Assembly (NCBI GenBank): GCA_907164885.2 | Contig: OU015492.1 | Span: forward strand, 193,076,477 to 193,140,476 | Source of the DNA: Dolomedes plantarius | Taxonomy: Eukaryota; Arthropoda; Arachnida; Araneae; Dolomedidae | Length of the DNA stretch: 64,000 nt | Direction of reading: 5' to 3' | Part shown: positions 1-12,460 of the stretch, in pieces | Layout: each line of letters opens with the position of its first letter | Position numbering within the stretch: position 1 is the first letter of the stretch | Translations under genes and position numbers: made by a program | Notes under the pieces: generated by a model | The model's input: only the letters and a program-made list of their open reading frames with translations | What the model was told of the DNA's origin: nothing | The model's database searches: none

Positions 1-1177
1 ATAATGTAATGCAACTTCCATGGTTTTGTGTTTATAATTTTTTGATGCGGTAAATTTTAAGTCTCATTTTTTCATTATCTAACGTGTCTCTTTTAAAAAA
101 ATTATTGATAGTATATAAATTATTTTTTAACTTATTTTTCCTCCAAAAAGATAGCGTACAGAAAAATTAATACATTATTTAACTTTCTAGCAAAAATATT
201 AACGGATTTTTTTCCTAAATACTTTGCTCTGCAAAAGATAAAAACGGGATCCGTTGATTTATTCCTCTTGTGTACGCCTAATACAGATAATGATTTAACG
301 CAAACTACGAAAGATTCTTAAGCTGTTTTCCAATCGATTGAATCCTTTTGTTACCGTTCTTTTTGCAAGATGTAACAAAAGAAGTACGTTGGAGAAAAAA
401 AAATTCTGCGATTACACTTGATATATTTTACCAAAAAAAATGGTTGATTAATAAATAATAGTAACAGAAGTTTTCTTTTTATCTTAGAATTTTATAAACA
501 AAGCTTGTTGAGAAATAAGTCCTCAGTTGCGATCATTACATTACATAGGCTTATACTGTTGCTTTAATTTTCGGCATGAACTAAAAATAAATGGCTGACA
601 TTACAATGAAGGTAAAATGTATCATTTGTAGTGTAATGGAATCAGAAAGTCTCTGCTAACAAAAATGATATCTGAATTTCTTATTTTGCAGTTTAATAGT
701 CGTAGATAAAAGCGAAAAAATTGCTATTCCAATGAAGTTCATTAAAGTTTTTACATTCATTTTTCACTTTTTCAGTTCTAAATAAAGTGACTTTTAAGGT
801 TTCAAACATGCTCACCGGAACAAATATATTTCACTGTTCATCATTTTGCGTTGAATTCTTCTTATAATTTTTTTATTTTTAATAAACACCTAAAATAGAG
901 CTTATAGTAACTTTAATACTTTTAACTGCTCTCCTTTGAAAACATGTTACGTGTCATTTTATAATATTAGTATTCTTCATTTTGATCGCAAAACCCAAAT
1001 AACAAACATATACACACACAAATAACCCAATATAAAGTATGCTTTCATAGACAAGGTGACCACAGAGAATTCGCTCTCCATTCGGAAATTTTATGTTATT
1101 TTGTTTTCTAGTTACATATATAAATCAAACATTTTTTTTTTTTTGCTCCGAGAGTTTTTTTCGAGTTATTATAGTTA

Positions 1178-1178
<1 letters not shown>
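1..1178. other. A+T-rich DNA, no gene seen
   Basis: No long ORF, inverted terminal structure or recognisable repeat was found. There is a short CA-rich stretch near 1010-1022 and several poly-A/T runs. Confidence 0.6.

Positions 1179-1269
<91 letters not shown>
1179..1269. repeat. Compound (TA)n(TG)n microsatellite
   Basis: A pure TA run to about 1244 passes directly into a TG run ending near 1269. The Ile-Tyr repeat translations across it are artefacts of the dinucleotide repeat. Confidence 0.97.
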
Positions 1270-2938
<1,669 letters not shown>

Positions 2939-2939
2939 C

Positions 2940-3624
2940 AGGTGATCATAATTAACTTGACCTATTCCGAGTCCTCTGCAGCTTTAACTAAAAGGCGGAT
3001 TGAGCTGAAATTTTGCAGCTAGACAATTCAAAGGTTGCGCTGAAAGATTTCGCCAAAAAAACAGTCCGCAAGGGGGTGCATTACATGGAAATAATTTAAA
3101 CAAGCTACAAATTCCAATTCAAGCATACTTTATTTGTTGCACACTGTCTAACGATGTAAAGAAAATTGTTCAATGTGTGCTCCCTCACTAGTAAGCAAAA
3201 TGTAAGGCGATAAACAGCGAATTCACCAGCGAAACGCAGCTGATCGCCAGTAATCTATCGAACATACAATATTATGCGGTCCTTTAGGTCAGACAAAGTT
3301 GGAGCATTTCCCCTATAAACAACGTTCTTTGAATGGCCCCATGACCAAAAATCACAGTGAGTGAGATCGGGAGAACAGGCCGGCTAAGGGAGTAGGAACC
3401 GATCGGCTAACAACCTTGTCATCCTTAAAATGTTGTAGCAAAAACCTCCGCACAAGGCGTCCATTGTGTAGAGGGGCACCATCCTGCATAAAAGTAATAG
3501 ACTCGAGGTTTTGTCGTTGCTGGAATTGAGGTAAAACGAAACTTCTGAGCATGTCATGATATCTGAGGGTTGTTACAGAACATGTTACAAGGCCATTATC
3601 TTTAACCTTCCTACCCAGTTGCAA
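2940..3624 (-). pseudogene. Mariner-like transposase remnant, C-terminal half
   Basis: A 90-codon reading frame (3624 to 3352) carries an M-Q-D-G-A-P motif with the second catalytic Asp, followed by a degraded stretch. Downstream in another frame comes S-P-D-L-T-H-C-D-F-W, the expected region of the third catalytic Asp, then a Y-R-G-N segment near 3320. These match the C-terminal half of a mariner-like (IS630/Tc1 superfamily) transposase known from many arthropod genomes. The first catalytic Asp and the helix-turn-helix region are absent, so the copy is 5'-truncated at about 3624. At least one frameshift near 3380 and a stop near 3250 break it. The 3' untranslated part runs to the (CA)n run at about 2940. 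The exact subfamily is uncertain. Confidence 0.7.
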
Positions 3625-3916
3625 AAAAAGTTACGTTTTGCGTGTATGGGTCTATTCAACCCAGTTTGGTTTATATTTATTCTAGGTCATAACAAAATTT
3701 TTTATATAGCTTTATTTTATATATTTTGTATTTATTAATAGAAACAACACATTTTATATCTTTTATAATCCCCCCTTCATTTTTGCCGACCCCCCCTCCC
3801 CGCGTCCGTTTCAACATCTTGTTTGTATGAGCATTGTTAAGGGTTTAAAAACTTGGGAAATAATAGAAATTTTTCAAATATGTTATGTTTCGCTTACATT
3901 TTTCTTGATACATTTT
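3625..3916. other. Spacer / piggyBac 3' flank
   Basis: Lies between the mariner remnant and the piggyBac stop codon. It includes C-rich patches near 3770-3800 that could belong to the piggyBac end, but no TTAA-anchored inverted repeat could be paired with the other side. Confidence 0.4.
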
Positions 3917-5460
3917 TTAAGACAAACAAGATTTACAGTACACATTTACATGCTCTTGGCAAAGAAAACTTAAGCATGAAGCACACCTCGTTTGCGTTTT
4001 TCGATCTCTCTTTGGACCGCATTCTTTGCATCTTTCTCGTTTCAGTGTACTGCTATTTTCTGGTTTTTCACCTGCTGCAATTGCCAATTTCTTCTTTATT
4101 GTAACTGGAATATTTTTTTTCATCGGAACATTTCTGTAAGGTTTGGTGAGCTGATTGCCAAGTTCCTTAAGAAAAAGGCGCCTTTTGTATAACTTGTTTT
4201 CATTGTAAGAAGGATTTACATACATAAAAACAACAAATGCATTTATTGCAGCAAGGTCAATTATATTGTAGAATAAACACACAGACCATCTCCTAGTTCC
4301 CCTTTTGCATGTATACGTGGCAGCTAATTTATCAGTAGTATCTACTCCACCTTTAGTTTCATTATAACATAAAATTATTTCTAATTTCTTTTCTTTCTCG
4401 TGTGAAACTTTGACCTCATGGTGCATAGTTGAAAGGAGGATTAGCGATTTATTTCTTTTCGGCACATATGAAACAAGAGTCATATCCGGTTGATAACCAA
4501 ATAATGAGGAAAATGTTTCTCTATCACGTGATGATTGAAATTCAGACGGAATAAATGGCTTGTTTTTTCTGCGGGTTCCAATGATAGTTAATTATTTCTT
4601 CAATAATTCTTTAGCAAGGATATAATCTGTGAAGAAATTATCAACTGTAATATTTCGAGCGGTACTCTCAATCGAATTTGCTAGGCGCAATACAACATTT
4701 CTTCCTTGATTTTTGTCTCTCTCACCATCATAAGGCTTTCCAGTATAGGTTTCAGCAGTGCAAACATACGCTGCTTTAGCATCAGACACCAACCACAATT
4801 TAATTCCGTATTTCCCTCTTGGCTTTGATGGTAAATATTGTCGAAATGGACATTTACCACGGAAAGGCACAAGCTGTTCGCCAATTGTTACATTTTCGTA
4901 AGGAACGAACATCTTCGGCAGTTGTACAATAAACATGTCAAATATTGATCTTATTGCAGCTAGCTTATCTACACGAGGTCGATTTGCTCTACTTTCTTTG
5001 TCATCAAATATAAGAAACTGTCTAATAATTTCAAAACGTTGCAGAGACATAGTTGCACGAAAAATGTCTCGACCATCTTGTTCGCTCCCTAACTCTTTCA
5101 GAGATTCCCCTGCTGACTTATGGACACCAGCTAATATTAGCAAACCTGTCAAAACATGAATGAAAATAACTCAAAAATTAAAAAAAATAAATGAATTTCA
5201 AATCATGCTATTATTTACATTTTATTTCAATTTATAAATAAATTTTTGTGAAAAAAGTTTCAGATTTTTTTACCTGTATAAGCTTCAAGTTCCTCAGCAG
5301 AAATCAATGTGTAGGTTTTATTCTGTTCTGAACACACTCTCTTCATTTCTCGGTTAGTTTCTTCTAGAATTAATTTCACCTTGTCATTTGTCAAGAAAAG
5401 CTTCAATGCTGACACGGGGTGATCAGTTATCCGCTGAATTGCAAAACGTGTAGGACAGGG
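3917..5460 (-). pseudogene. piggyBac transposase gene, one internal nonsense codon
   Basis: Encodes a piggyBac-family (DDE_Tnp_1_7) transposase, a nuclear enzyme that cuts and pastes at TTAA. Reading leftward, exon 1 (about 5460-5274) has the R-I-T-D-H-P start of the domain. Exon 2 (5145-3917) continues with L-L-I-L-A-G-V-H-K-S, then L-V-S-D-A-K (first catalytic Asp), T-V-D-N-F-F-T (second) and K-G-G-V-D-T-T-D (third). It ends in a cysteine-rich C-terminus with a C-x2-C, C-x2-C and H arrangement. All three catalytic Asp residues are present. The frame is open across both exons except for one TAA at 4592-4594, where a Lys codon is expected after E-L-L-K-K. The acidic N-terminus and start codon upstream of 5460 were not found; a stop occurs in frame just upstream. 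This is probably a recently inactivated copy. Confidence 0.88.
5146..5273 (-). other. Spliceable intron in the piggyBac gene
   Basis: On the minus strand exon 1 ends A-C-A-G at 5274, followed by GTAAAAAAAT. Exon 2 begins after TTTTGACAG at 5146. Removing these 128 bp restores a Gly codon and the conserved E-A-Y-T-G-L-L-I-L-A-G run in one frame. A GT-AG intron here is therefore strongly supported by protein continuity. Confidence 0.85.
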
Positions 5461-5625
5461 GTTAATTTCATAATGTTATGTTGTCTGTAAAGTCAGAACA
5501 GAAGTCAGAAATTTTCAAATATAGTAAAATAAATAAGAATAAATAAAATAAAATAAATATAAAATAATAATAACTTGGAATTATGTGCTAGTACATAGCT
5601 TTTTTATGTAGAGGAAGGGAATTTA
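5461..5625. other. A+T-rich spacer
   Basis: AAATA-rich low-complexity stretch at about 5520-5570 between the piggyBac coding region and the Tc1 left terminus. No feature was seen. Confidence 0.5.
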
Positions 5626-6835
5626 CACCATTCGGTTTTGTTATGACCACCCCTACATTTTGCAATGAATTCGCCTGGATGACGTGGTAGGCACGTGATC
5701 AGGTGGAAGTGGTATGTAACTGCTGCTAGAGAGTCTGAAGAATCATTCTTTCACTTACTTCTGCGTGTGATGGGAAAGGCTGCGAATCTAAGCGACTTTG
5801 ATAGAAGTCAGATTGTAATGACTCGAAGGCTCGGAACAAGTATTTCCGAAACTGCACCACTCGTGGGTTGTTCGCGACCTACAGTTGTTAGTACTTATGC
5901 AAAGTGGATGAATGATGGTGAAACCAGCAGTAGACGACATGGTGTTGGACGTCCACACGCTATCAAAGAAAAAGTTCGTCGGAGACTGTTTCGAATGGTG
6001 AAACAAAACCGGAGCCAGGCAGTGGCTCAGCTGACAGCGAAATACAAGGAAGGGACAAGTAGAATTGTATCGCAGCACACTGTTCAGCGGACACTGTTGA
6101 ATATGGGGCTACGCAGCAAACGTCCCACTCGTGTGCCTTTGCTGACCAAGCGTCATCGCCACTGCGCCTGCGCTGGTCCCGGGAACATCGCAACTGGTCC
6201 ATGGATCAGTGGGAGAGAGTTGCCTGGTCAGATGAATCATGGTTTGTCATTCATCACGCCGATGGCCGTGTCAGGATACGCCGTCTTCCAGGCGAACTGT
6301 TGCTCCCTCAATGTACAGTAGGTCATACACAGGCCGGTGGTAGCTGTATTATGCTTTGGGGGACGTTCTCTTGGACGTCTCTGGGACCCGTGGTTGTGGT
6401 AGAGCAGACCATGAATGCTCCAGGTTATCTGAACATCATTGCGGACCAGTTGCACCCTTACATGGCCTCTGTTTTTCCAGCTGGAAATGGAACGTTCGAA
6501 CAGGACAACGCCCCGTGTTACAAGGCTAAAATTGTGTTGGAGTGGTTCCAGGAACATGATGGTGAATTCCAGTTAATGTCCTGCCGCCTAACTCACCGGA
6601 TCTCAATCCGATAGAACACATTTGGGATGTCATGGGACGGCAGATCAGAGTTCAAAGACCACCAATTCGCAATATCTCGGATTTGACCGTTGCTGAAACA
6701 TCTGGTACAGTCTGTCTCCGGCCATCTACCAAGGACTTGTGGCATCCATGCCAAGTCGGGTTGAAGCTGTGTTGCGCGCCAAAGGTGGGCCAACTCGCTA
6801 TTGACAGGTGGTCATAATGTTTTGGCTCTTGAGTG
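5626..6835 (+). mobile_element. Tc1-family transposon, about 1.2 kb
   Basis: Bounded by TA on both sides (5624-5625 and 6836-6837). The inner terminal repeats share TTATGACCACC: on the left within 5640-5655, and as its reverse complement, GGTGGTCATAA, on the right near 6808-6818. The outer termini have diverged. Length and one central transposase frame fit Tc1. It is followed directly by a short TA run. Confidence 0.85.
5770..6804 (+). pseudogene. Tc1 transposase, frameshifted
   Basis: Tc1-family transposase that would bind the terminal repeats through paired helix-turn-helix domains and cut through a DDE domain. The N-terminal part from ATG 5770 has L-S-D-F-D-R-S-Q-I-V and a G-R-P-H linker near codon 64. 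The catalytic part has W-S-D-E-S-W (first Asp), E-Q-D-N-A-P-C (second Asp) and S-P-D-L-N-P-I-E-H-I-W (Glu). The protein is split into at least four frames: a one-base loss near 6162, a deletion and shift near 6583 just before the Glu motif, and a shift near 6690. The C-terminus ends at TGA 6802-6804. Upstream in-frame codons from 5695 lack the family pattern, so 5770 is preferred as the start. Confidence 0.87.
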
Positions 6836-6930
6836 TATATATATATATGTATCAGGTAATATTTCCGACACAATCTCCTTGGCTAGTTTTGATTTACCTT
6901 TATCTTAGTTTTTCTTTTGAAAGTAGACTG
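6836..6930. repeat. Short TA run plus dispersed repeat, copy 1
   Basis: After the TA run, 6860-6930 contains TTTCCGACACAATCTCCTTG and ends GAAAGTAGACT. The same block recurs at 9745-9815, again directly after a TA run that follows a transposon end. Confidence 0.75.
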
Positions 6931-8169
6931 AATGTTATAGAAACTCGTCAAATTTTAAATTTCATTCTAATATCTACTTTAGATTGAAATCTTAGACGGA
7001 TGTTAGATAATATGTGGTTAAATATGTTAAAATTAAGCCCGCTATATTACAACACATAATGAATATTCTATCCTAGAAATTCTAAAGATTTCCTTGAAAA
7101 GAAACGAAACTATAGTATATCTGAAGTATTTCCCGTCATGTATCTTTACATTCAGATCGTTTGTTTCCCTGTTTACAAAAGAAAAGTAAATATAACATAA
7201 ATTTTGATTGCACAGAGGAGTATATTTCAACTGAATATTTTTTCAGGATCGTAAACATTGTTAAGAATATATTCGTTAGTTTTCAAAACATATTTCAAAG
7301 TCAGTAAAATCAAGTTTTAAGAATTTCCTTCTAAATATAAGTTATATAATATTTTAAGGATCCATAATTCATAATATCGTTTTAAAATTTTCATACTTTT
7401 AGCATTAATTTGCTTCTCATGGATATTAATTATAGAGTTGTAATGTAAATATTTTTTTAAAAATGTAATTGTTGTCAGATTACAGTATTCTTAAATTTTG
7501 TTTAAAAGTTTTATAAAAATATCTGGCAATATATCACTAGATTTAAGTGCTATTAAACTTTAGACAACTTAACATAATTTAGTTAAAAATTCCATTTTTA
7601 TGGAAATTAAGTGAAGAATTATAAAGTTATTTCCAGTTTCAATCTTATTTCTCTATTTTTCGGAAGTTATTCTTCATAACGCATGTTTATAAAAAGAAGG
7701 ATATACCATGGTGTTGTGTATTTCGATATTAAAATTTGTCCTGAAATAAGAATATGATTATTCTTCCTAGTTTATTTAAAATTTTCATCACCAGAATGAG
7801 ATGATAAAACGGGTTACAAAAATAGCTATAAATATTTATAATAGGCTCAAAGTTTTGTCTCCTGAATCGAGAATAAACCGTAATAGATACCGGTAAAAAT
7901 TATAGAAATTTCTTTTTAAAAATTTTCCCTTCAGAATGGTTTTCTTGTGCGCCTCATTTTAAGATGTTAATAATACATATGAAACTAGGTATTAACGTTC
8001 TGTAAATCTGGAGAATTTTTTTTTCAAGAAAATTTTATAGTACTTTAAAATATAAGTTTTGGGTCTAACAAACCAAATTATTCAGCCCCATACAGCTTCA
8101 CTGTAGAAAAAGTAATAACTTTACCCACTGGTCATGTAGCAGTAATTATCAAGCAAGTAACAATTATAA

Positions 8170-8172
<3 letters not shown>
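6931..8172. other. A+T-rich DNA, repeat-related ends
   Basis: No coding potential. Near 8111-8142 a segment with CCACTGGTCATGTA resembles 9933-9965, so the whole 6860-8150 interval may be a longer version of the 9745-9970 repeat. Confidence 0.5.

Positions 8173-8240
<68 letters not shown>
8173..8240. repeat. (TA)n microsatellite
   Basis: Pure TA run adjoining the left terminus of the mariner element; a second TA run adjoins its right terminus. Confidence 0.97.
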
Positions 8241-8243
<3 letters not shown>

Positions 8244-8440
8244 ACAACCTTTGTCCAGAAAGTTCGGAGAATGACGTCATAGTGTTCACGGTCGTAAGAG
8301 TTTGCAACCGGGGCTCACCGTGCCGGACAGATGAAGACTGGTCTGATTCACTTCCTGAGCAGCGGCGCTGCGAGTTAACTTATCGTGTGGAAACAGTTCA
8401 TTGTAAAGTGAAGGTGTTGTGCGCTTTGTCGAAATTAAAA

Positions 8441-9640
8441 ATGGATCAGAGAACGAATATGCTCTTCTGTTTCAAACTTAGAAAATCAGTGAAATACACT
8501 CATGAAATGCTGATAAAAGTTTATGAAGAACGTGCTGTCACCTTGAAGTGCGTGTATGAGTGGTTTAAAGGCTTCCGAGAAGGGCGGGACACCATTGAAG
8601 ACTCCTCCCGAAGTGGTCGGCCTGCAACTGCACGCACCCCGGACAACGTACAGAAAGTGAAGGAATTGTTGGCCAAGGATCGTCGTGGGACAGTGCGAAT
8701 GGTAGCGGAGGAAGTGGGAATTGGTCGTGAGATCGCCCACTTCATACTGACCCACGATTTGGGTAAACGCAAGCTTTGCTTTCTACTTGTGCCCCACACT
8801 TTGACGCCGGAACAAATTCTAATTAGGCGTGACGCCTGTGGAGACTTCATTGACATGGCGAATCGAAGCACAAATTTCCTGAAAACCATTGTCACGGGTG
8901 ACAAGACCTGGTGCCTGAAAGTACGACCCCGACGGCAAGAGTCAGAGTATGGAGTGGCGGGGTTCACGGTCGCCGAAAAGCAAGAAGGTGCGAAGTGAGA
9001 AATCCCGCACCAAGATAATGCTCGTGGTTTTCTTCGACTCTGAAGGTCTCATCCATAAAGAATTCCTCCCTGAGGGCACCACGTTAATACTGAAACTTCT
9101 GCTGCAACGGATCAATCGGTACACCTCCAGTACGCCAAGCAAGGCAACTAGACCCTGCTTCATGACAATGCTCGGTCACATACTGCCTTTCTGGTGCACC
9201 AGTTCCTGGCCAACAGGCGAGTTATGTCCCACAATCTCCCATCCTACTCCCCAGATTTGACTACACCGGACTTTTTCTTGTTCCCCAAAATGAAATCAGC
9301 CCTGAAGGGCCACAAGTTTTCTGACACTTCGGACATCCCACGTAATACTATGACCCAGATGAAGGCAATCCCCAAACACGACTACGCTAGGAGTTTGCAA
9401 GACTTTTACAGCCGTTCCCAGATGTGCTTTACCGCGTACGTGCAGTGGCGTAGCGAGAGGGGGGGCAAGGGGGTCTATCATGCCCCGTGCGCCGCTCGCA
9501 GAGGGGCGCTAAATGGTTCCCAAGACCATTGGACCATTTGGTATCCAAGACCATGGGCGCCGCCCAAAAGGTGTCGTGCCCCGGGCGCCAATTATGCTCG
9601 CTACGCCACTGCGTACGGGAATTATTTCAAAGAATTGTAA
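8441..9640 (+). pseudogene. Mariner transposase (D,D34D type), disrupted
   Basis: A mariner transposase, starting at ATG 8441. The N-terminal helix-turn-helix region has F-C-F-K-L-R-K-S near codon 9 and V-Y-E-W-F-K-G-F, followed by S-R-S-G-R-P. The catalytic domain has T-G-D-K-T-W (first Asp), L-H-D-N-A-R-S-H-T (second Asp, about 9160) and S-P-D-L-T-T-P-D-F-F-L-F (third Asp, about 9270), the mariner D,D,D pattern. Lesions: one extra base near 8919, a further frame change between about 9085 and 9160, and a 169-bp hAT-type insertion at 9443 just before the last codons. After the insertion the frame resumes with N-Y-F-K-E-L and TAA. Terminal repeats are far better preserved than the ORF, as in copies mobilised in trans. 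Confidence 0.88.
9443..9611. mobile_element. hAT-type short non-autonomous element nested in mariner
   Basis: 169 bp starting CAGTGGCGTAGCGAG and ending with its exact inverse CTCGCTACGCCACTG. It is flanked by CGTACGTG (9435-9442) and CGTACGGG (9612-9619), an 8-bp target duplication with one mismatch. CAGTGGCG-type ends and an 8-bp duplication are characteristic of the hAT superfamily. The interior is G+C-rich (GGGCGCC motifs) and unlike its surroundings. It has no coding capacity. Confidence 0.88.
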
Positions 9641-9710
9641 CAGCTTTTTCATGTAAAACAACAATCCATTGTAACTATAGACACATTCACCGAACTTTCT
9701 GGACAAAGGT

Positions 9711-9714
<4 letters not shown>

Positions 9715-9749
<35 letters not shown>

Positions 9750-9970
9750 TCCGACACAATCTCCTTGTCTAGTGTTCATTTACCTGGACCTTATTTTTCA
9801 TTTTGAAAGTAGACTTAATTTGAATATAAGGATTTTGCAAAATAGGAAATTAGAATGAAAAAGGATATTGCGCTTATGTATTTTGTGCTTAGGAATCGCA
9901 CTTTTTCACCTCTATACTGCTTTATTATATAACTAGTAACAAATTTATCCACTGGTCATGTATCTGTTGC
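9715..9970. repeat. (TA)n run and dispersed repeat, copy 2
   Basis: The TA run (9715-9744) adjoins the mariner right end. It is followed by TTTTTCCGACACAATCTCCT, shared with 6860-6930, and by a CCACTGGTCATGTA motif near 9950 shared with 8125. Confidence 0.75.
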
Positions 9971-10204
9971 TTATGTATAGATGGGATGGTTCGAATATTC
10001 AGGATATATACGTAGTTTAATTTCTGCCATTAATGTTGTTATTTAGTTCTAATACACGTGCACTAAATGAACGTAAAAATGTGCTATAAAAATAAAAAGT
10101 AGCACTCGATAATATTAGCTGTACATATTTGCATACATCTGTTAGTTCAAGTTTTATGCAAAATTATTTTAAGTCTAGAAATATAAAATTAAAAAAATAT
10201 AAAA

Positions 10205-10257
<53 letters not shown>

Positions 10258-11569
10258 AAAAATATAAATTAAATAAATATGCCAATTATAATTTATTTTA
10301 ACTTTGTTATTGGGAAGTAATATTGATTTAATTTAGATTAGTTAGATTTTCCCATTCCCTTTTAAAAGAAAAAAGTATTTTTCTTTGATAATTTACATAA
10401 GAATCTCTCCAGAATTATTTTTAGAAACTTATGATATTACTATTTTTCTTTACTCTTTAATCCCTTTTATCGGAAATTGCAAGTTTATAAAAAGTTTTCA
10501 TTGGCACAAACTTAATTTAACAGGTGCTTAAACTGTTAAACTTTATTCATGACACGTAATTCTTTAATATATAAAGAAGAAAAGATTGGCGTCAATTTGT
10601 ACATAACAGAATTAAGATTATTTTTATAAGAAAGATGACAAGATATAAAAAAAAATTAAATTTCAAATTTCTTCATTATAACCCAGTTTTATTATGTTTC
10701 AAAGGATAAAATTTAAAGTTTTTTCTCATTAAAATTCTCCATCCTTCATAAAACAGTGTCATAAAAAGCTTGCTATAAAAGCTTTAGAGTTTAATTATGG
10801 CAACATAAATTTGAAAACGGGAAAGGGCCTAATTTCGTACGACAGAATGAAAATTCTTTAACGCAATATAAAATTAATCAACCTTTTTCAGAGAAATAAT
10901 TTTTGATCATTAGTTTTGTTACGATGTAGTAAAAAACATTAAAATCTTCTCACGTACACTGTAAAGGGCTTAACGAGGCCTTTTCCATAATTTGCTGAAA
11001 TAACTGTCTGAGTTCCTTAATTACTTTCAAAACTGTGTAGGAGAAAATACTTATTTCCTGCCTAAAAAGGACTTTTATATTCTCTTTAAGAATTATTAAT
11101 GAACCATAATCTGTGAAATTCAATGTAGCTTCTTAGTGCACATTCACAAATAATTATTTCACTAGGGATATGTTTTGACGGTACATTTTCTAACTCTGAA
11201 AGAGGTAATGCTTAGTTTACCACGTTGATTAAAATGAAGCATGCAATGCTTTGAAATTATGCGGGAAAAACTTTTACGACTAATTAAAATTTAAATGAAG
11301 ATAAAATCCTTTTTTTATTATTTGAAAAAGTGGGTTAAAATATTTAATATATATTTATATTACACAGACAAAATTATTTTACATTTTTTATTATCTTAAA
11401 ACGGTAATATTGTATGGAATATGTAACTCCTTAATTATTTACTAAAAAATTCTAATTTTTTTTTCACAGAAAAAGTTAGTAAATCTATGGGTATTAAATA
11501 ACTTTATGAGTGTTGTAGGATGTGTCGGAAAGTCTAAATCCACTTGCTCCTTTTATGTAGGAAATAAAT
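9971..11569. other. A+T-rich DNA with a (TA)n run
   Basis: A TA microsatellite lies at 10209-10251. The rest shows no ORF, terminal inverted repeat or RNA-like element. Confidence 0.6.
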
Positions 11570-11660
11570 GAAATTCAAGAAGAATAGCTCTGTGTCTGAA
11601 GAATGATAGATGATATCTACTATGTTTAATCATATAATAATTAATATTTGTGTCATTTGT
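11570..11660. repeat. Dispersed 80-90-bp repeat, copy 1
   Basis: GAAATTCAAG, an AGAATAGCT-type stretch and GTGTCTGAAGAATGATAGAT, through to TTTGTGTCAT, match 12383-12460 closely. A flanking TATGTAGGAAATAAAT motif occurs at 11555 and again at 11670. Confidence 0.8.
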
Positions 11661-12034
11661 GTTATATTTATGTAGGAAATAAATTATATATATAACAGCC
11701 GCTGTCTCTGTATAACACTTCCGGGTTGTACTCATCTTTCAATTGAAGCCCTGAGTAAACAAACGACCGGTTAGGCTTAATTTCAATTTCAGATGTGGAT
11801 CAGAATTTTTCTTACCTAAAAACTAATATCTTCTCCATCAAATCACGTTTGTTCAGCCTATTTTTCTATAAAACATTCAGAACTAAAAAAATGGATGCTT
11901 TTAGCTGTATATTTAACAGTTTTTAAAAATCTGTTTACTTTTGCGATGAATTCTGAAAGTAAGCAAACTTGAATGTGAATGAATCAAGAAGCTCAAGTAT
12001 TCATATCGCGTAGTGAGCTGTAAAAAACTGGATC

Positions 12035-12378
12035 GCAGTCCACTACTCTAATCGCATGAAAAACTAAATAAATGAAAAATAATGAAAGGGTTTGCTTTAA
12101 AAGGTGTGTATTAAATGCAATATTGTTAGATAATTCGAGATATTTTTTAACTTTCATATACTTTTTCCATTATGACGTCATTATTAGTATTATGACTTCA
12201 AAATGATGTGTAGAATGGCAGTCTACTACTCCAATCGCATGAAAAACTAAATAAAAAATAATGAAAGGGTTTGCTTTTACAAGGTGTAGATTAAATGCAA
12301 TATTGTTAGATAATTCGGAATATTTTTTAACTTTCAGATACTTTTTCCATTATGGCGTCAAAATGACGGGTTACCTTG
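12035..12378. repeat. Tandem duplication, two units of about 183 bp
   Basis: Unit 1 begins GCAGTCCACTACTCTAATCG at 12035 and unit 2 GCAGTCTACTACTCCAATCG at 12218. Both share the long tract through AATGAAAGGGTTTGC, AATATTGTTAGATAATTCG and CTTTTTCCATTATG. Unit 2 is shorter at its end. Divergence is low, so this is a local, fairly recent duplication. Confidence 0.9.
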
Positions 12379-12382
12379 TAGT

Positions 12383-12460
12383 GAAATTCAAGAATAGCTT
12401 TGTGTCTGAAGAATGATAGATCGCATCTACTATGTTTAATCGTATAATATTTGTGTCATA
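12383..12460. repeat. Dispersed 80-90-bp repeat, copy 2
   Basis: Same orientation as 11570-11660 and directly downstream of the tandem duplication. It shares GTGTCTGAAGAATGATAGAT and CTACTATGTTTAATC. Confidence 0.8.

Larger units (their letters stand above)
8243..9714 (+). mobile_element. Mariner transposon with intact terminal repeats
   Basis: Left terminus 8243-8267 (TACAACCTTTGTCCAGAAAG, then TTCGG) is an exact inverted match to the right terminus 9690-9714. Both ends adjoin TA dinucleotides inside (TA)n runs. At 1472 bp it exceeds a typical 1.3-kb mariner, which is explained by the 169-bp insertion and 8-bp duplication at 9435-9619. Confidence 0.93.

Noticed and set aside
3352..6873. ORFs on the strand opposite the piggyBac and Tc1 coding regions
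   Set aside because: Shadows of the real transposase frames; no family motifs.
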